64,000 nucleotides of DNA, from the NCBI RefSeq assembly GCF_964656455.1, contig NC_135718.1:127573093-127637092 (forward strand), given 5' to 3'. A program made the translations under genes and the position numbers. Under the pieces are notes generated by a model. The model was not told where the DNA came from. It saw only the letters and a list, made by a program, of their open reading frames with translations, and made no database searches. Shown here piece by piece: positions 34,740 through 47,089 of the stretch. The DNA is from Halichoerus grypus. Taxonomy: Eukaryota > Chordata > Mammalia > Carnivora > Phocidae. The first letter of the stretch is position 1. Each line of letters opens with the position of its first letter.

Positions 34740-36390
34740 GAATCGCTGGGTTCGCTCCCAGGATGCCCAGAGCGGCGTTGGCATGCCGGGAGTGCTCAGT
34801 CAGTGCATGTGCTCAGAGCTGGGAGAGGCTGCGAGGAGGCGGACGGCTGGGGCTGGGGCCCATCATCCTCTCCCACATGGGTCTAGACGGGCCACGGACC
34901 ACTGTGCAAGGCCAGTTCTCCCCTCCGCAGGTTCTGCGCCGACCACAGCTCCTCAGGCTTAGGCACATCACTGACGCCCCCCGCAGGTAGGGTTTCTCTA
35001 CGGGCACGTGACTTCTCTCTGCCCTCCTCAGATAACCCCCACAGGGCCTGAACTCCCAGATCCCCGATCCCACCATTCATTCCCTCACTCCACTCTGCCC
35101 GAAGATTCCAGGGGCCAGCTGCCTGGTCGAGCAAGAGCTCAGGGCTGCAAAACCCTACGATGTGCGGGGCAGTTCGGTGAGAATAGTGATGTGTATTGCT
35201 GTCGACCCCAGCATCAACCCTTCTCCCCCTTCGTGTAGCAGAACCCCAGCCACCCTCCACTGAGTGACTCAGGGGACGCGCTCCCATGCCCAGCTCTAGG
35301 GGCCCACCATGGCCATCCCGTTCCCCTGTGGGGGCGGCTTCAAGGACAGGCAGTGACGTGTGAGGTCAGCTCTGTTTGGGAAGCTTCTGGAAAAACAGGC
35401 GTGTTCATCTGGAGCCACACAGGTTCTCTTCTGCCTCTGAGGAGGTGACCAGGCATCACGACCGGGACTCCTGCAGCCAGGGCACCCCAACCGACAGACT
35501 ACCATCGACTGCATGTCTGCTTTGCACCAGGTTACGGACATCATCCCTTTCTTCCCACCTGGAGATGGGGAATATATGCCCATCCTACAGATAAGGAAAA
35601 CAAGGCTCAGAGAAGAACAGAACTGGATTCCGATTCGGGTTTAGCCACTTCTGGGCCCTCTGTCACCCCAGCTGTCAGTCTGTCGCCCCATCCTATATAG
35701 GAGTGCCTACACACGGTAGGCAGAGAAGACGCCAATGCTTGGTTCTCTCCTCCCTTTCCAGCCCCCTGAACTAGTAGGGACACACTCCGTGCCCCTAGGA
35801 ATACCCCTAAGGGAGGAAAGTTCCCCTAACCATGTGGTTGGGAGCCAGTTCCAAGCAGTGTTTTGTTCCCAGATACAAAGCCCTTCTCCCCCTGGGGGAG
35901 ACCCACAGCTCCACACAGGCCTCTCCTTGTTCTCCCTGGCTCCATGTCAGGGGCCCACATCCAGCAGGGCCCCAGGGAAACAGGAACATGGGCAGAGAAT
36001 GGGTGAAACCCAAGGACCTGCCAGTGAGGAAAATCTGCCTGGGATGCCTCTGGGCTGCGCCATCCTTCGAGCCTGGCCATGACGTTGGGGGTCTCCTCTC
36101 AGGAGCCCAGTGAAGAGACAAGGGCTCCAGCACCTTGGGATAAAAAACAGTGACTGTTCACTGACTGGAAGGGTCCCAGGCTGCCCCTGTGGATGGGCCC
36201 CCCATCCCCTCTGCCCACAAGAGGACCCCTCCAGGGGACCTGCCTGTGGGGAAGAGTCTCAGCTGGAGGGAGCCCGGGCCACCTCCTTCCCTACAAGGGG
36301 CAGGGAGCGCTCTTCACTCCACCCCCGCCCTCCTGCTCAGCCCCTTCTTTCTAACAGCCACATTCTAGCTAGCTATCAGGAGGCTGATTG
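34740..36390. other. Middle of CSRP1 intron 1, mostly unique
   Basis: No exon recognised. A reverse MIR fragment lies at about 35550-35660. Overlapping open frames on both strands have no family features. Confidence 0.4.
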
Positions 36391-36400
36391 CCTTAAAAGG
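36391..36400. promoter_or_regulatory. CArG box CCTTAAAAGG in CSRP1 intron 1
   Basis: A perfect CC(A/T)6GG motif about 5.5 kb inside intron 1 from the promoter. A CArG-dependent smooth-muscle enhancer within the CRP1 gene is established in mouse; whether this is its counterpart must be aligned. Confidence 0.5.
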
Positions 36401-36917
36401 AAACCCGGCTCTCAGAGTTTCTGGAGTACTTAGAGGGACACCTGGCTTCATCTCAAGTTCTGACCGTCCAACACCCCATGGGAGACTCTGAGGAGGAAAG
36501 TTCCCCAGGTCCGAGTTCAGGTGGGAGTGTTCAGTGGTGAGGAAAGTGGGTCTGGATTCATCCGTTCCTGGCTGAATGACCTTGGGCAACGTCCTTTCTT
36601 CTCTGAGCTTCAGTCTGCTAGTCTCTAAGTTGGCCTATACACTGGTTCCCTCAGATCCCCACTCTGAGGAGGCAATGAGAATGTATGGAAGTGACGGCAC
36701 GGTGCCAGGCCAGATCCGCTGATCACCACTGACAGGGCTGGCCCCGGCAAGCTTCTCACCAGCTGTGGGCCCAGATGTTGACCGTCCTTCCCAGCTAGTC
36801 CACATCTGGAAGGCGTAGGGCTTGAGAAATAACATGCCAAATAGGGACCATGAATTCCTGACTCATCTGTCAGCCCAGCAAACAAGACAAGCGACTTGCC
36901 CTTCTTTGGGATTTAGT

Positions 36918-36950
36918 CCCTCCCCCCCCCACCCCCACCCCCCCACCCCC
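36918..36950 (+). repeat. C-rich tract
   Basis: Several runs of five or more C separated by single A. The opposite strand could form a G-quadruplex. Confidence 0.7.
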
Positions 36951-37187
36951 GCCACCGGTGACTTGAGAGGCAAGCAGAGGCTTGTGTCTTTATATCAAGT
37001 TCGTTTGTGTATTGCTCTTGGTGTTCAAGAAGCATTGCTATCTTCTGTAATCATATTCTCCACATGGTGGGTTTCAGAGAGTTACATTCCCATTGGCAAT
37101 TGCTGTCTGTGTTCTGGTTTGGTCTACTTCACCACATTGCTAATCTCAAAAGAGAATAGGGCTTGAATTTTCTGCTGAATGGCTAGA

Positions 37188-37338
37188 AACATCTGACTCT
37201 TGGTTTCGGCTCAGGTCATGGTCTCAGTGTTGTGAGATGGAGCCCTGCAAGAATCTGCTTGAGATTCTATCCCTCTCCTTCGTCCCACCCCCACTCCCCA
37301 CTAAAATTAATTAATTAAATCTTAAAAAAAAAAAAAAA
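37188..37338 (+). mobile_element. Can-SINE, 5'-truncated and diverged
   Basis: It lacks the head. It retains 'ctgactcttggtttcggctc', 'gagatggagccctgc', a pyrimidine-rich part, 'aattaattaaatctt' and poly-A. Confidence 0.8.
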
Positions 37339-39049
37339 GTCGGGATCTTTAGGGCTAGCTGGAAGCCAGAAGCCAAGGATTGGCTTCTTCTGATAAGCTG
37401 TCCACACCTTCCTATCTAGTTGTCCCATTAAGAACTGTATCCAGATTTCAATCTTGAGAAGAGGGATTCAAGATGGCCGCTCACATAGCAGGAGAGAAAT
37501 GCACAGGCCCTCATGTTCACAAATGTCATGAAAGTCGGGATGAGGTGATGGGTTCAGTGTGATCATGTTTCAAGCCGAAGGAACCATTTCAGAGATGTAT
37601 AATCCTTAACTACTGGCCACAGGTGCCTGAAGGTAAGTCTCGTCAAACCACTGATTTGACAAACCATTCCTTGTCTTTATTTCTCCAGTGGAAAAATCCC
37701 ATCTCTCCCATTCCAAAATCTCTTATTCCTTAGGGTCAAAAAGCGACTTCTGGGCACAGGGCTCAGGTCCCCACCCACTTGGTCTGGTAGAGACCTGTCA
37801 GGTGTTTGTCTAGTTAGAAATGCACTGCTCACATTACCTGAGCTGTGTGGTACGTGGCCAGGTACACAGGAGGGCTGTCATCCCATCCAACCCTGCAGCT
37901 CAGCCTCTTCCTCCACGCCCCCACGTTAAGAGAGCAGCCAAGGAGACAGAGGGAAGGGGGGGACCCCTGCTGATCAGGGTTCAGAACCCATGTCTTAGAG
38001 GTGACACCTGAAAACCCAGGAAATAGACTTGCCCTGAAAGTAATGGTCACTGGGAGAGGGATGGATGGTCAATAAAGAAATGCCAATTTGTCCCCAGCTT
38101 CCCACAGCCCACTACATGATTCCTTCACAACCCTGCCCATGGCATGGCTAAGCTGCATCTTTGCGCTATGATCACTCCAGGCCCCACGGTACCCCAGAAC
38201 TTGACTGTCACTCAAGCTCAGCCCTCAATCTGTGGCAGGAGTGTTCTCTTTCCACATCTATGTCCATGGCCCTTGCGTGATTGTGAGCTGACAAGTACAG
38301 TGCTATGTCCCCTCCTGCTTGTCTCGTAATGCCTTTTCCCGCAGAGCTCTCCACCCTTGGGAGTTCAGACATCTGAAGGTCAACCAAGGTAGAAGAGCGG
38401 GAGGGTCTACGATTTTTTAAAAAATATTTCAAAACTAGTACAAGAAATCCTATATTATAATAAGGTCTCACGGGCTACTCAACAGATCAAGTTTCTTTGT
38501 TTTTTTTCTGGAATGATGTCAATGTAGAGTGGTAACAACTTGTGGTCCCATGCTGAAAGGTCTGACTGATGTTTCCTGGATTGATTTTTAAAAAGCAAAA
38601 CCAAATTAGCACTTAGACCTCATACAAACAGGTTGTTCGCAGCTGACCTCACAGGAAGCTCCATCCCCCGCCTCCCCACCCCAATCCCCGCATAAAGAAC
38701 CCCAGCACACTGGAGAGGGAGGGTCTGCTTGCCTGGTTGGGGCTGAGCCTATGCTCCAGCTGCAAACCTTCTATTCCTTCCTCCTTTGTCACTACTGAGG
38801 AGGCAGACACTGCCTTCTGGCCCTGGGGAAGCGCTGGAAATGCCAGAGTCTGGAAATGCTAACTGCCTCCGTATTTACACACTTTACCATACATGGGAAT
38901 TACTCAATGCCGACGTCAGACAAATTCCTGAGGAGCTGCGTAGTCCAGCCACGTCATTACCAGAGAAATTCCTGACAACCGGAAACCACAGGCAAAGCCT
39001 CTGGTACCTAGCACCCCCTCTCCCTGTCCTCCCTACCCACAGCTAGCTG

Positions 39050-39050
<1 letters not shown>
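37339..39050. other. CSRP1 intron 1, no recognised element
   Basis: No exon or repeat that I can name with confidence. Confidence 0.35.

Positions 39051-39095
<45 letters not shown>
39051..39095 (+). repeat. (TG)n microsatellite, about 22 units
   Basis: An uninterrupted TG run, likely polymorphic. Confidence 0.95.
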
Positions 39096-39096
<1 letters not shown>

Positions 39097-39459
39097 TTTT
39101 TCTCAAGCAGTCTCTTTTCCAGGCTTCTTTTCTTTCCTGCAAACCTGACCTGGAAATTCAAGCACGCATCAGACCTGGTGGAAGCATACCCACTAGGATC
39201 TGGGACCTAACATCCGGGGGTGTCTCTCCTTGCTGGCCATGTAGCAGAGTGGAAACCTAGAGGTCACGAGTTCTAACCCTACCTCCGTCCACGTTCACAA
39301 GAGCAAAGCCATGTCTTCCTTAAGTACTTTATAAGCCACAGCAAAGCACTTTGTAAAGTGTATTTCATAAATGGCAGATAGTTCTTTACTAACTGATCCA
39401 GAAATCGGAAATGTACAGGAGTAAAGAAAAATAGTAACACAATCACTGAGCATGGGTTT

Positions 39460-39660
39460 GGAAGGAGTTTGCCTATGTTAGAATGGAGCCTCCACGACTG
39501 ACCAGTTGCGCTACTGGGCAAGTTCCTTATCACCCTGAGCTTCAGTTTCTTCATCTGTACAATGGGGAGCATTAGATTGTTCATAGATTGTTCTAGATGA
39601 TACACGTGAAGGATTTAGGCCCATCTCTGGTGCACGGTAAGCGCAGTATCTGCTTATGAT
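39460..39660 (+). repeat. MIR SINE
   Basis: Segments 'gctactgggcaagttcctta', 'cttcatctgtacaatgggg' and 'ctctggtgcacggtaagcgc'. Confidence 0.7.
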
Positions 39661-40769
39661 TACCTTAAGGGAAGGCCAACTCTAACACTTACTGTTCAGT
39701 TTTGTGACTCTCTAGGTATTTGCCAATATGCCCAAGTAATGGCAGATGGTTGACTTGGAGAAAAGGTCCTTTTGTTCTCCCTGGCAACTCTGTTTAGAAG
39801 ACCTCACTGGCACCTCAAAACGTATAATGCAGGACTCTTCAGTCCTCAAGCAAACCCACTTTTCACCATAAGCTGGGTTTCCATGAATATTTGAAACTTT
39901 GGCAGTCTATCACAAAAGCCTTCCCAGTTTCCTCTCCCCACCAGGAGGTCCACAGTCAATAAAAACTCTGTCTTTTTCCCCCCTCACCTGGTTCTCAGTA
40001 CTACTCACAGGGAAAAACTCTTTGCAAGGTTTATGAGTGTCCAGTAGGGCCACTCAGCTAAAAGCCTGTGTCTACCCCTTTCATTCACCAGATGTTTGCT
40101 GACCACCCTCCACACGTCAACGCTACACTCCCAGGCTGCCACTCTGTTCCAGGGAGGACTGGCGGGCTCCAGAGGCAGATGTTTACAATTCAAAAAGGAA
40201 ACACCCGGGCCAGGAAGAAAGGTACTGGGGCAGACCAGAGGCCAAAGGCTGCGGCACCTGTTTTCCACACTTTATTAGCAACCCGGCTGCAGAGCTGGCG
40301 GGCCTGTTCTTGAGCTTCTCCCCTGCATCCCGTCCCCCCAAGACCCTCCGTACTGGGCAGTGTCCCCCTCCCCCTCGTGCAGCCCACACCACACCCTCTG
40401 CAGGATAAACTCCCTTCCTGGTCTAACTGTCCCCACCCCGGATATCCTCTCTGAGGCAAAGGGTCGTTCCCGGGAAGCTGTGAGCCGTGCAAGGCTGCCC
40501 TCAGCAATGATGGGATGACAACTGCCTGAGAGGAGTCGAGGGCTGAGCACCGTCTCTCTTGAAGGAGAGACCCTGGGCTCCTGAGTCAGAGCCTGGCTAG
40601 AGAATCAGGAGGCACCTATTGAGTGAGAGCTAGGGAAGCTCAGCACCCCTGTCCCCAAATCCCAGGAGAAGCCCCCAACCTGCACTCTGAGATGCCTGAG
40701 ACCCGGCCAGCACGTGCAGCCTCCTCAGCTTCTGGGAAGGAAGGGGGAGGACAAGAGAGAAGACAGTCA

Positions 40770-40930
40770 TTGAGCCCTGCTGTGTTTCACGTCTGTGCAA
40801 TACATCCCCAAAGCGCCATCCCCAAAGGAAACTGAGCACTGAGAAGTTACTTCACTTGTCCAAGGTCACCAGTCTATTCAGTGGCAGATCCAACTGTCAA
40901 GACTGAGCCAGGCTGCCTTCCAAGCAATCT
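40770..40930 (-). repeat. MIR SINE
   Basis: Reverse MIR segments 'gaaactgagcactgagaag', 'ttgtccaaggtcacc' and 'gagccaggctgcctt'. Confidence 0.65.
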
Positions 40931-41559
40931 CTCATGGAGATTCCCGGCTGCCTCTTCATGACACGCTTTCTACCGGTGCCCAGTGGATCTCCTCGGTGCC
41001 ACTGCAACTGGATCCCAATGCAGAGCCCTCCCAGGGAGGGAAGGCCCTGCGGGCTCATTCACCCCCATGGAGCAGGGGGGTGGGTGGCTGGAGCCCAGGC
41101 CGCTAGGGAGGGGCCAAGCCCAGGCTACTGCCCCCAGCCTAGACCCAGGTCCTGGTTAGCTCACAACAGCACAGGGACCAAGAGCCTGCAGGATACTCCC
41201 CAGCCTGTGTGAGTGGATAGGACACCTGCCTCAGAGGTTGTTCGTGGGGTAACCTATTGCCACTTGCTTTAAATTTGCCCAACACCAGCTCCTTTCTTGC
41301 TCCCCAGCCTTCAAAGACTGAGGCCACCAAACACTGACGGGAGCGGGGGGGCATAATCGTCCCCACCTAGCACCAAGACTTGTGGGTGGGGGCAGGTGAA
41401 ATGTTGTTCCGTCTGGTTCTCGAGGAAGAGTGAAAACTGACACCTGCGCTCATGACACAGAGGCCCCAGGCTGGGCCCTGCAGCCAGATGTTTCCCCACC
41501 CCACCCGCGGGCACATTCTCCTCCCGGAGCAGGAGGGTGAGGGAGGGGGGTGGCACGGA

Positions 41560-42150
41560 TGCCCTCATCCCCCTGCGTACAATGAGCGTCAGTGGCGCGC
41601 AGAATCGCGGATTGTTCCGCTGCCAGACCTGCAGGCGGTGGGGGAGCTGGGCCACCCCGGGTCAGGCGCACGCAGGAGCCCTTTGTGCCAGGACGCCCCG
41701 AGCCGGGAGCGCCGCTCCGGCTAAGTGCGGCCGCCTGTCCCACTCCTGCGGCCCGGGACGGCCGCCTGGCCGCACCGCTTTTCCTTCCAGCGCCCCGCAG
41801 CGCCCCAGCCGTGCCCGGCGGCCGGGGAAGTCGGGCAGGCGCCGCGGGGTTGCCGCGCCGGGCCGGGGGGCGCACGGAGGGGCCGGGCACGCGCGGCCCC
41901 GGGGCGCACTCACCTGGCAGCTGGCTGCGCGGCGCGGGCGGGCGGGAACGCTCTCGGAAGCGGCGACTGGGTGCGCCCGGCCCGCGCCCCGTTTTGTTCC
42001 GCTCCGGGGAAGGCGTGTCCCGGGCCACGCCAACCAGTGGGCTTTGCACACTGCACCACACCAGGGCTGATGTCATGGCGCGAAGCCCCGCGGCGCTGCC
42101 CACCCCCCCACACCCGGGGCGGTCAGACGCGTGGGCAGGAGACTCCGGCT
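41560..42150. promoter_or_regulatory. CSRP1: CpG island and promoter of CSRP1
   Basis: Very GC-rich with dense CpG across the proposed first exon. There is no TATA box. A CRE-like TGATGTCA is at about 42069-42076 (one change from TGACGTCA). Long open frames on both strands are compositional. Confidence 0.85.
41914..42010 (-). other. CSRP1: CSRP1 exon 1 (5' UTR), donor certain, start estimated
   Basis: A strong donor GCTGCCAG|GTGAGTGCG on the minus strand, GT at 41913-41912, inside the CpG island and upstream of the coding exons. The transcription start is a guess within about 41950-42060. The exon has no ATG near its end, so translation begins in exon 2. Confidence 0.7.
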
Positions 42151-42404
42151 CTGCCCGGGCGGACCCACTGTGCGCCCATGCAGACCCACTGTGCGTCCCT
42201 CCGCTGCTGTTGCGGAAGCGTCTGGGGCACGTGCCTGGACCTGTCGGGGTTTTCCTGCTGGTCAGAGGCGAGGTTGCAGATGTGAGCGGAGAGATCAGAC
42301 TCCTGGTAAACTTGGGCCCCCAGTAAAAGGGTGAAGGCATGGCTGGGGGGTGGGGGGTGGAGTCTTACATTCGCATGTGCTGGTGGCAAGGTGTAAGGGA
42401 CACA

Positions 42405-42600
42405 TTTGGGCGCCAGAGTAACACAGGCTTGAGCTCTGATCTTTTCCCTTCCACTTACTAGCTGAAGCCTTGACCTAGACACCTTGCCCTTCTGGGTTTC
42501 AGGCTCTGCCTCTGTAAAAGGGGTATAATCGACAGGGATGTTGTGGGGGATAAAATGAGATCCTATGGGACCGGTAAGCCCTCAGCAGTGGCCCACCATA
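42405..42600 (+). repeat. MIR SINE
   Basis: Segments 'ccacttactagctgaag', 'gcctctgtaaaagggg' and 'gataaaatgaga'. Confidence 0.7.
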
Positions 42601-42604
42601 TGAA

Positions 42605-44054
42605 AGATACTCAGCTGTTAACTCCTTCCTCCAACAGCTCTTGTCCCCTCAGCTTTCCCACGTCTTCCCTACTACCCAAAGGAGAGCGCCCCACCCCCAA
42701 AAGCAGCAGTTCTGGAAAGTGGGTGCCTCCCCTGGGGCTTTTCTCTGGACCTCCAAGCTTCAGTATGACAGACACAGGCTCAGGCTACTCAAAGCTGCCC
42801 TTGGAGCAGTTAGCAATGGGTATGGCACCTTCACCCAGTTCCCAGCCCTTCCTGCCTGCCTGTTATGGGCATTGCAGAGGGCAGAGAAGCTCACACCCTG
42901 CCGAGCTCCTACTTCACCCAGGGTAGAGTCTCCACCTCTTTCTTGGACTCAGGAACAGCCCAGAAACCCAATGCTCTGAACAGAGAAGGGGCTCCCCAGG
43001 GGCCCCAGGCCCAGGGTGGGGAGCAGAACCAGCTCTCACGCCATTGCCACACCCCCACCGCCCCCCCCCCCCCACCATGGCCCTGCCCTGCCCCTAGCAA
43101 GGAGCACTGCCCTCTGTTTGGGACTTGTGGACTTGGTTTTGGAGGAACATGGAGAATCCGAGAGGCTGATGTTCCCAGGAATGTGAAGAGCGACAAAGAA
43201 GTGAGAGCCTCAGGGAGATAAAATCTTCTAGTTTCTTTTTTTTTGTAGCTCGTTCACTCTATTTCTAAGTCAAAGGGGAGCTGAGGGCTGGTGTTATCTC
43301 CTATTGTCCAGGGCTGAATGACATTATTCGCACAGAGAAATGAACTATACTCAGATCTTAGGTATACATTTCACTGATGGTGTATGCTTGGTGGGGGTGC
43401 CCGTGTGTAACTTTCTACCGCTCTCTTGGGCTCTAGAGTGTTCCCTAAGCAGGAGGTACTACAGCCTCCTTCTGCCCATAGCAGTTAATTGGGGGTAGGT
43501 CCTGGAGGGCTTGTTGGGCAGCTGGTCACCCCTCACCCCGAGTTATCTATACACGGAGCTGCCACATCTCCCAGCCTGGACAGGTGTCAGGGGCTCAGAC
43601 CCTCGCAGGCTTCGTTTCAAGTCCCAGAATTGCTGAATCAACTCTCATCTAGGAATAAAATCAAGCTTCTTATTATCCAGAAAATGAAGTGTTTCTCTAG
43701 GTTTTTCTTACCTTCTCCCACAAAAAACATCTTTCCTTTGGCCAGGCCGTTCATAGAAACAGGGCCCTCCAGGATTGGGAGGTCTACAAGCACCCCACCA
43801 GGCCATCTTCATCTGACCCAACCAAGATGTAGAAGGAAAAGCCAGGAGAATTCTTGGCCATTCCTGCACGGAGCAAGCAATAGATCAGCAGGTACATTAA
43901 ATTGCAGAACTACAATCAGTGTCAGAGACCATGGGCTTGCTGCCCGAAGGTGGCAATCTCACGGGATTACCCTCTCTCCCAAGATCCTAGAGAGATCTTT
44001 GGGATCTTTGATAAGCTTTGAAGTCTTGCCCAAGATTTTACAAAAAGGCAAACT
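42605..44054. other. CSRP1 upstream intergenic, nothing recognised
   Basis: No gene supported. A C run lies at 43061-43073. The 198-codon frame starting at 43489 has no domain features. Confidence 0.4.
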
Positions 44055-44070
44055 CCTGCATTTCCTTCTT

Positions 44071-44262
44071 TTTTTTTTTTTATAGATTTTTATTTATTTA
44101 TTTGAGAGAGAGAATGAGAGAGAGAGCATGAGAGGGGGGAGGGTCAGAGGGAGAAGCAGACTCCCTGCTGAGCAGGGAGCCCGATGTGGGACTCAATCCT
44201 GGGACTCCAGGATCGTGACCTGAGGAAGGCAGTCACTTAACCAACTGAGCCACCCAGGCGCC
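44071..44262 (-). mobile_element. Can-SINE
   Basis: A full reverse element. The target duplication cctgcatttccttctt (44055-44070) has one change in the right copy (44263-44278). Confidence 0.93.
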
Positions 44263-44278
44263 CCTGCGTTTCCTTCTT

Positions 44279-45429
44279 TGACCTGGGTTTGTCCTTTCTG
44301 TAGCCCTGGGGCCATTGGTGGATCTCCCTGGTAACAACATGCGAACCTGCGCCAGAAAAAGAGAGTGGTAACAACAGTCACGCTTGGATTTCTTCCAGAG
44401 GATCTTAACGCACCTTATAAATAGAGTGGATATAAAATGTGTCATCCAAACTGGAATGCTTTTGATAGTGAACAGTATAGTGATGGTCTTCATCATTACC
44501 CTAAGGCAATAGAACTGTCCCAGGCCAACCAAGATGTATGGTCACCCTGCACGTTCACCCACAGACCGTGTCAGGGCACATGTCTTAGGAGCTGTTGAGG
44601 CAGAGCTGGAGATAAGGGAAGCCAAGTAGGCCCTGCTTTGTCTGTTGCTTTTCCAGAACTTCACACCATTTGGTTGTCACCCTCCCTGTATGCTGCCAAT
44701 CATTTGGGCTTGAGTTGGATAGCTCATTTGCAGATAAAGAAGACTCAGGAAATCAGGCAGGACTTTAGGACTGAGGTGAATCAAAGGTGTTCTGGGGTCA
44801 TCAACCGTGCAAACAGGCATGAGCCCGATGTTGAAATCACACAAAAGGCCAGTAAACACCATCAACACTTAGGACATCACACCAGCTGAAATTCTTAGGG
44901 CGGAGATACTCATTCTGGCTGACCTCAGTTAGGTAACTGTGCCCTGACTGGCTCCGCCCACCGCTGCAGAGATAATACAGAGCTCATCACCGAGAGATGC
45001 TCTGCTGAGGGTTCTAGAAGGAGATCTGGCACACACAGGGGCTTGGTTGCTTCTCTGGACTCTCAAAAATGTCTAAACATTTCAGTATCTTCACCTGCTC
45101 TCTGTGCACTCTAGCCCCCAGTGTCCCAGGATTGGAACCTAGCCACTGGGGATGAAGTAGGGCAGACTATGGGCAAGCAGGAGAGCTCCTCCAACTTCCA
45201 AATTCCTCTGCTGCCTTCTCTGACAACTTCTCCTCTTTCCTCCCTCATCTGCATCCTGATGTCACATCTTCTCGCTCCCTTCTTGCTGCAAAGTATTTCT
45301 TTTTCTCATTGATCCCGGGTGAAGAGGACATGAGTGTGAGATAGAGGCTAAAAGTGAGGGAATGTGGTTGACTTAGATCTGCCCACCATCCCAGAGAGCT
45401 TAGAGATCCAAGCTGGGCCACAGATTTCT
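44279..45429. other. Intergenic, nothing recognised
   Basis: Diverged DNA without a gene or a nameable repeat. Confidence 0.35.
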
Positions 45430-46700
45430 CATTTGTCCATCCATCCCTCCATCAGTCTGTCTATTCATCCATCCATTCATCAGCAGACATTTATTAAGGT
45501 CCTACTCTGTGCTGGTCATGTACTAGAGGTGCTGGGAATATGGGAAAGAATATGACTTGGATCCTGACCTCAAGGAGTTTATAATCTAGTGGGTAAACCA
45601 ATATCAGGGCCCCTATGTCTTTCAGAGGCATGAGGGAAGGGGTATAGAGGACAGTGAGCAGACAAAGAATGAATGCTTAATTCTCTTTTCCATGGAAGAG
45701 GGTACAGGGTCAAGAAAGTTTTCTTAGAGAAAGTGAGATAGGAATGAAAGATGAGTGAGAGTTGGCCAGGAAGCAAGGAGAAGGGGCAAGATCCTGTTAC
45801 CCAGGGAACATTGTTACCCGGGGAACTGCAAGTTCATCCGCAGAGCTGACACCTGGGATGAAAGACCAAGTCCTATGAGAGATGGGGCTGGCCGGCAGGC
45901 AGGGACCAGAAGAACATGGCAGCCATTGTCAACCATTTGAAGGAGGGTGGACTGTCCTGAGGGCAATGGGAGCCTTAAAGGATCTTAAATAGGGAAATGA
46001 CACGGTCAGTTCAAAAGTGTTTAAGAAGATGCTGAGTCCCTATGAAGGCTAGATGAGAAGGAGGTAAGACACGAGCCAGGGGGGCCCATTAGGAGATGAT
46101 CCCAGGAGTCCAGGAAAGAGATGATGGCAGGCAGTAGCCCTGGGGCTGAAAAGTAGGTGTTGGATTTAAGAGTTGTTGAGGACACAGAATCTGCCAGACT
46201 TGGTGACCAATTGGTTTCTGGAGGTGGGATCCAGAGTACAACAGAAAGGGAGGGAGGAGTCAGGGATGGCTCTTGGCTTCTGGGTTGGACAACTCACTAA
46301 GATAATTAATTCAGGTGGAGCTGCGGGGCGAGGGGCAGGGAGGGGTAGTGAATTCCGTTTCAGATTGGTTGGATTTGAGATGCTTGAGGAACATCCAAGC
46401 AGAAGTGTCCGGTAGGCAGCTGGACACCAAGGGCAGAAGAGAAACCAGGGTTTGAGATGGAGATGTGAGGGTCTTCAGTCTAGAAAGAGCTTGAGAACAA
46501 GAGCAGGTTCAGGACACCAGGGACACACAGTTGATGGTGACTGAGAGCCCACAAAGGAAATCATTCCCAGAAGGAATAATCAGAGATGTAGGAAGAGGAC
46601 CCACGACATGGAGGCCAAGGGAGAGAGAGTTTCAAGGAGGAGGGTTCCATGATATACCCAGGCTGGGCCTCCTTTCTGCGAGGCCAGGGGAGACTGGAGC
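45430..46700 (-). repeat. Ancient LINE-like repeat (L2 or relative) in reverse
   Basis: It opens with a (ATCC)n-like run and the reverse L2 end 'gacatttattaaggtcctac', 'tgctgggaatatgggaaag' and 'ctcaaggagtttataatcta'. The continuation ('gatgatggcaggcagta', 'gagatgcttgaggaacatcc', 'ggtaggcagctggac') resembles the long ancient repeat commonly found beside it. Boundaries are rough. Confidence 0.5.
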
Positions 46701-47089
46701 GGCGCGGAGACACCCAGGAGAGAAAATGGATAGAAGGTTCAAGAAAGGTCAGGGTTGGTAGGTTGAAATTATAGTACTCCCTCCCCTTTCCCATACCCCA
46801 GAAAATGTGAGACTGGTTCCCGCGAGTCCTTCTTGGAGGGGTTGAGGATTCTGTGCAGTGCTAAAGAAATGAATTTGGGGAATAGAAAGATTCAAGGAGT
46901 AAAGACTTCAGGGCACAGATTAAAATATTTTTCAACAAGAGTTGCCTTTCATACTTCCCAGGGGGCTTCAAAGCCATTTCCTAGCTGCAGTGGAACCCAA
47001 AGAAAAGCAAGGCTGCTTAGTTAGATCACTATAATTTAGAGGATCCAGGGCTAGCCTTGCACTTTGAATCTCAGCTCTGCCTTCAATCA

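Larger units (their letters stand above)
30887..41913 (-). other. CSRP1: CSRP1 intron 1
   Basis: An 11-kb first intron. Contents: Can-SINEs at 31698, 31971, 32496 and 37188; MIR copies at about 32265-32495, 35550-35660, 39460-39660 and 40770-40930; L2-like pieces at about 33720-33860 and 34510-34710; a C-rich tract (36918-36950); a (TG)n run (39051-39095); a CArG box (36391). Between these I see no exon that I can support. An alternative first exon cannot be excluded. Confidence 0.75.
18451..42010 (-). other. CSRP1: CSRP1 transcription unit (6 exons)
   Basis: The gene runs from the CpG-island first exon (donor at 41914) to the AATAAA at 18470. Exons in transcription order: 1 noncoding, ending 41914; 2, 30886-30774; 3, 25560-25392; 4, 24462-24333; 5, 20293-20200; 6, from 19716. 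All introns are GT-AG, and the joined reading frame is 582 nt (193 codons plus stop) with no break. Nine Can-SINEs lie in the introns and none in an exon. The start of exon 1 and the exact cleavage site are estimates. Product: cysteine- and glycine-rich protein 1 (CRP1), a two-LIM adaptor that binds alpha-actinin and zyxin on actin filaments and in the nucleus acts with SRF and GATA factors in smooth muscle. Confidence 0.93.

Noticed and set aside
41450..42340. 296- and 244-codon frames in the CSRP1 CpG island
   Set aside because: Compositional frames over promoter DNA; Arg/Pro/Gly/Ala-rich, no domain, opposite strands both open.
45436..45482. ATCC-rich repeats as a CRISPR-like array
   Set aside because: A simple tandem repeat without unique spacers, in a mammalian genome.
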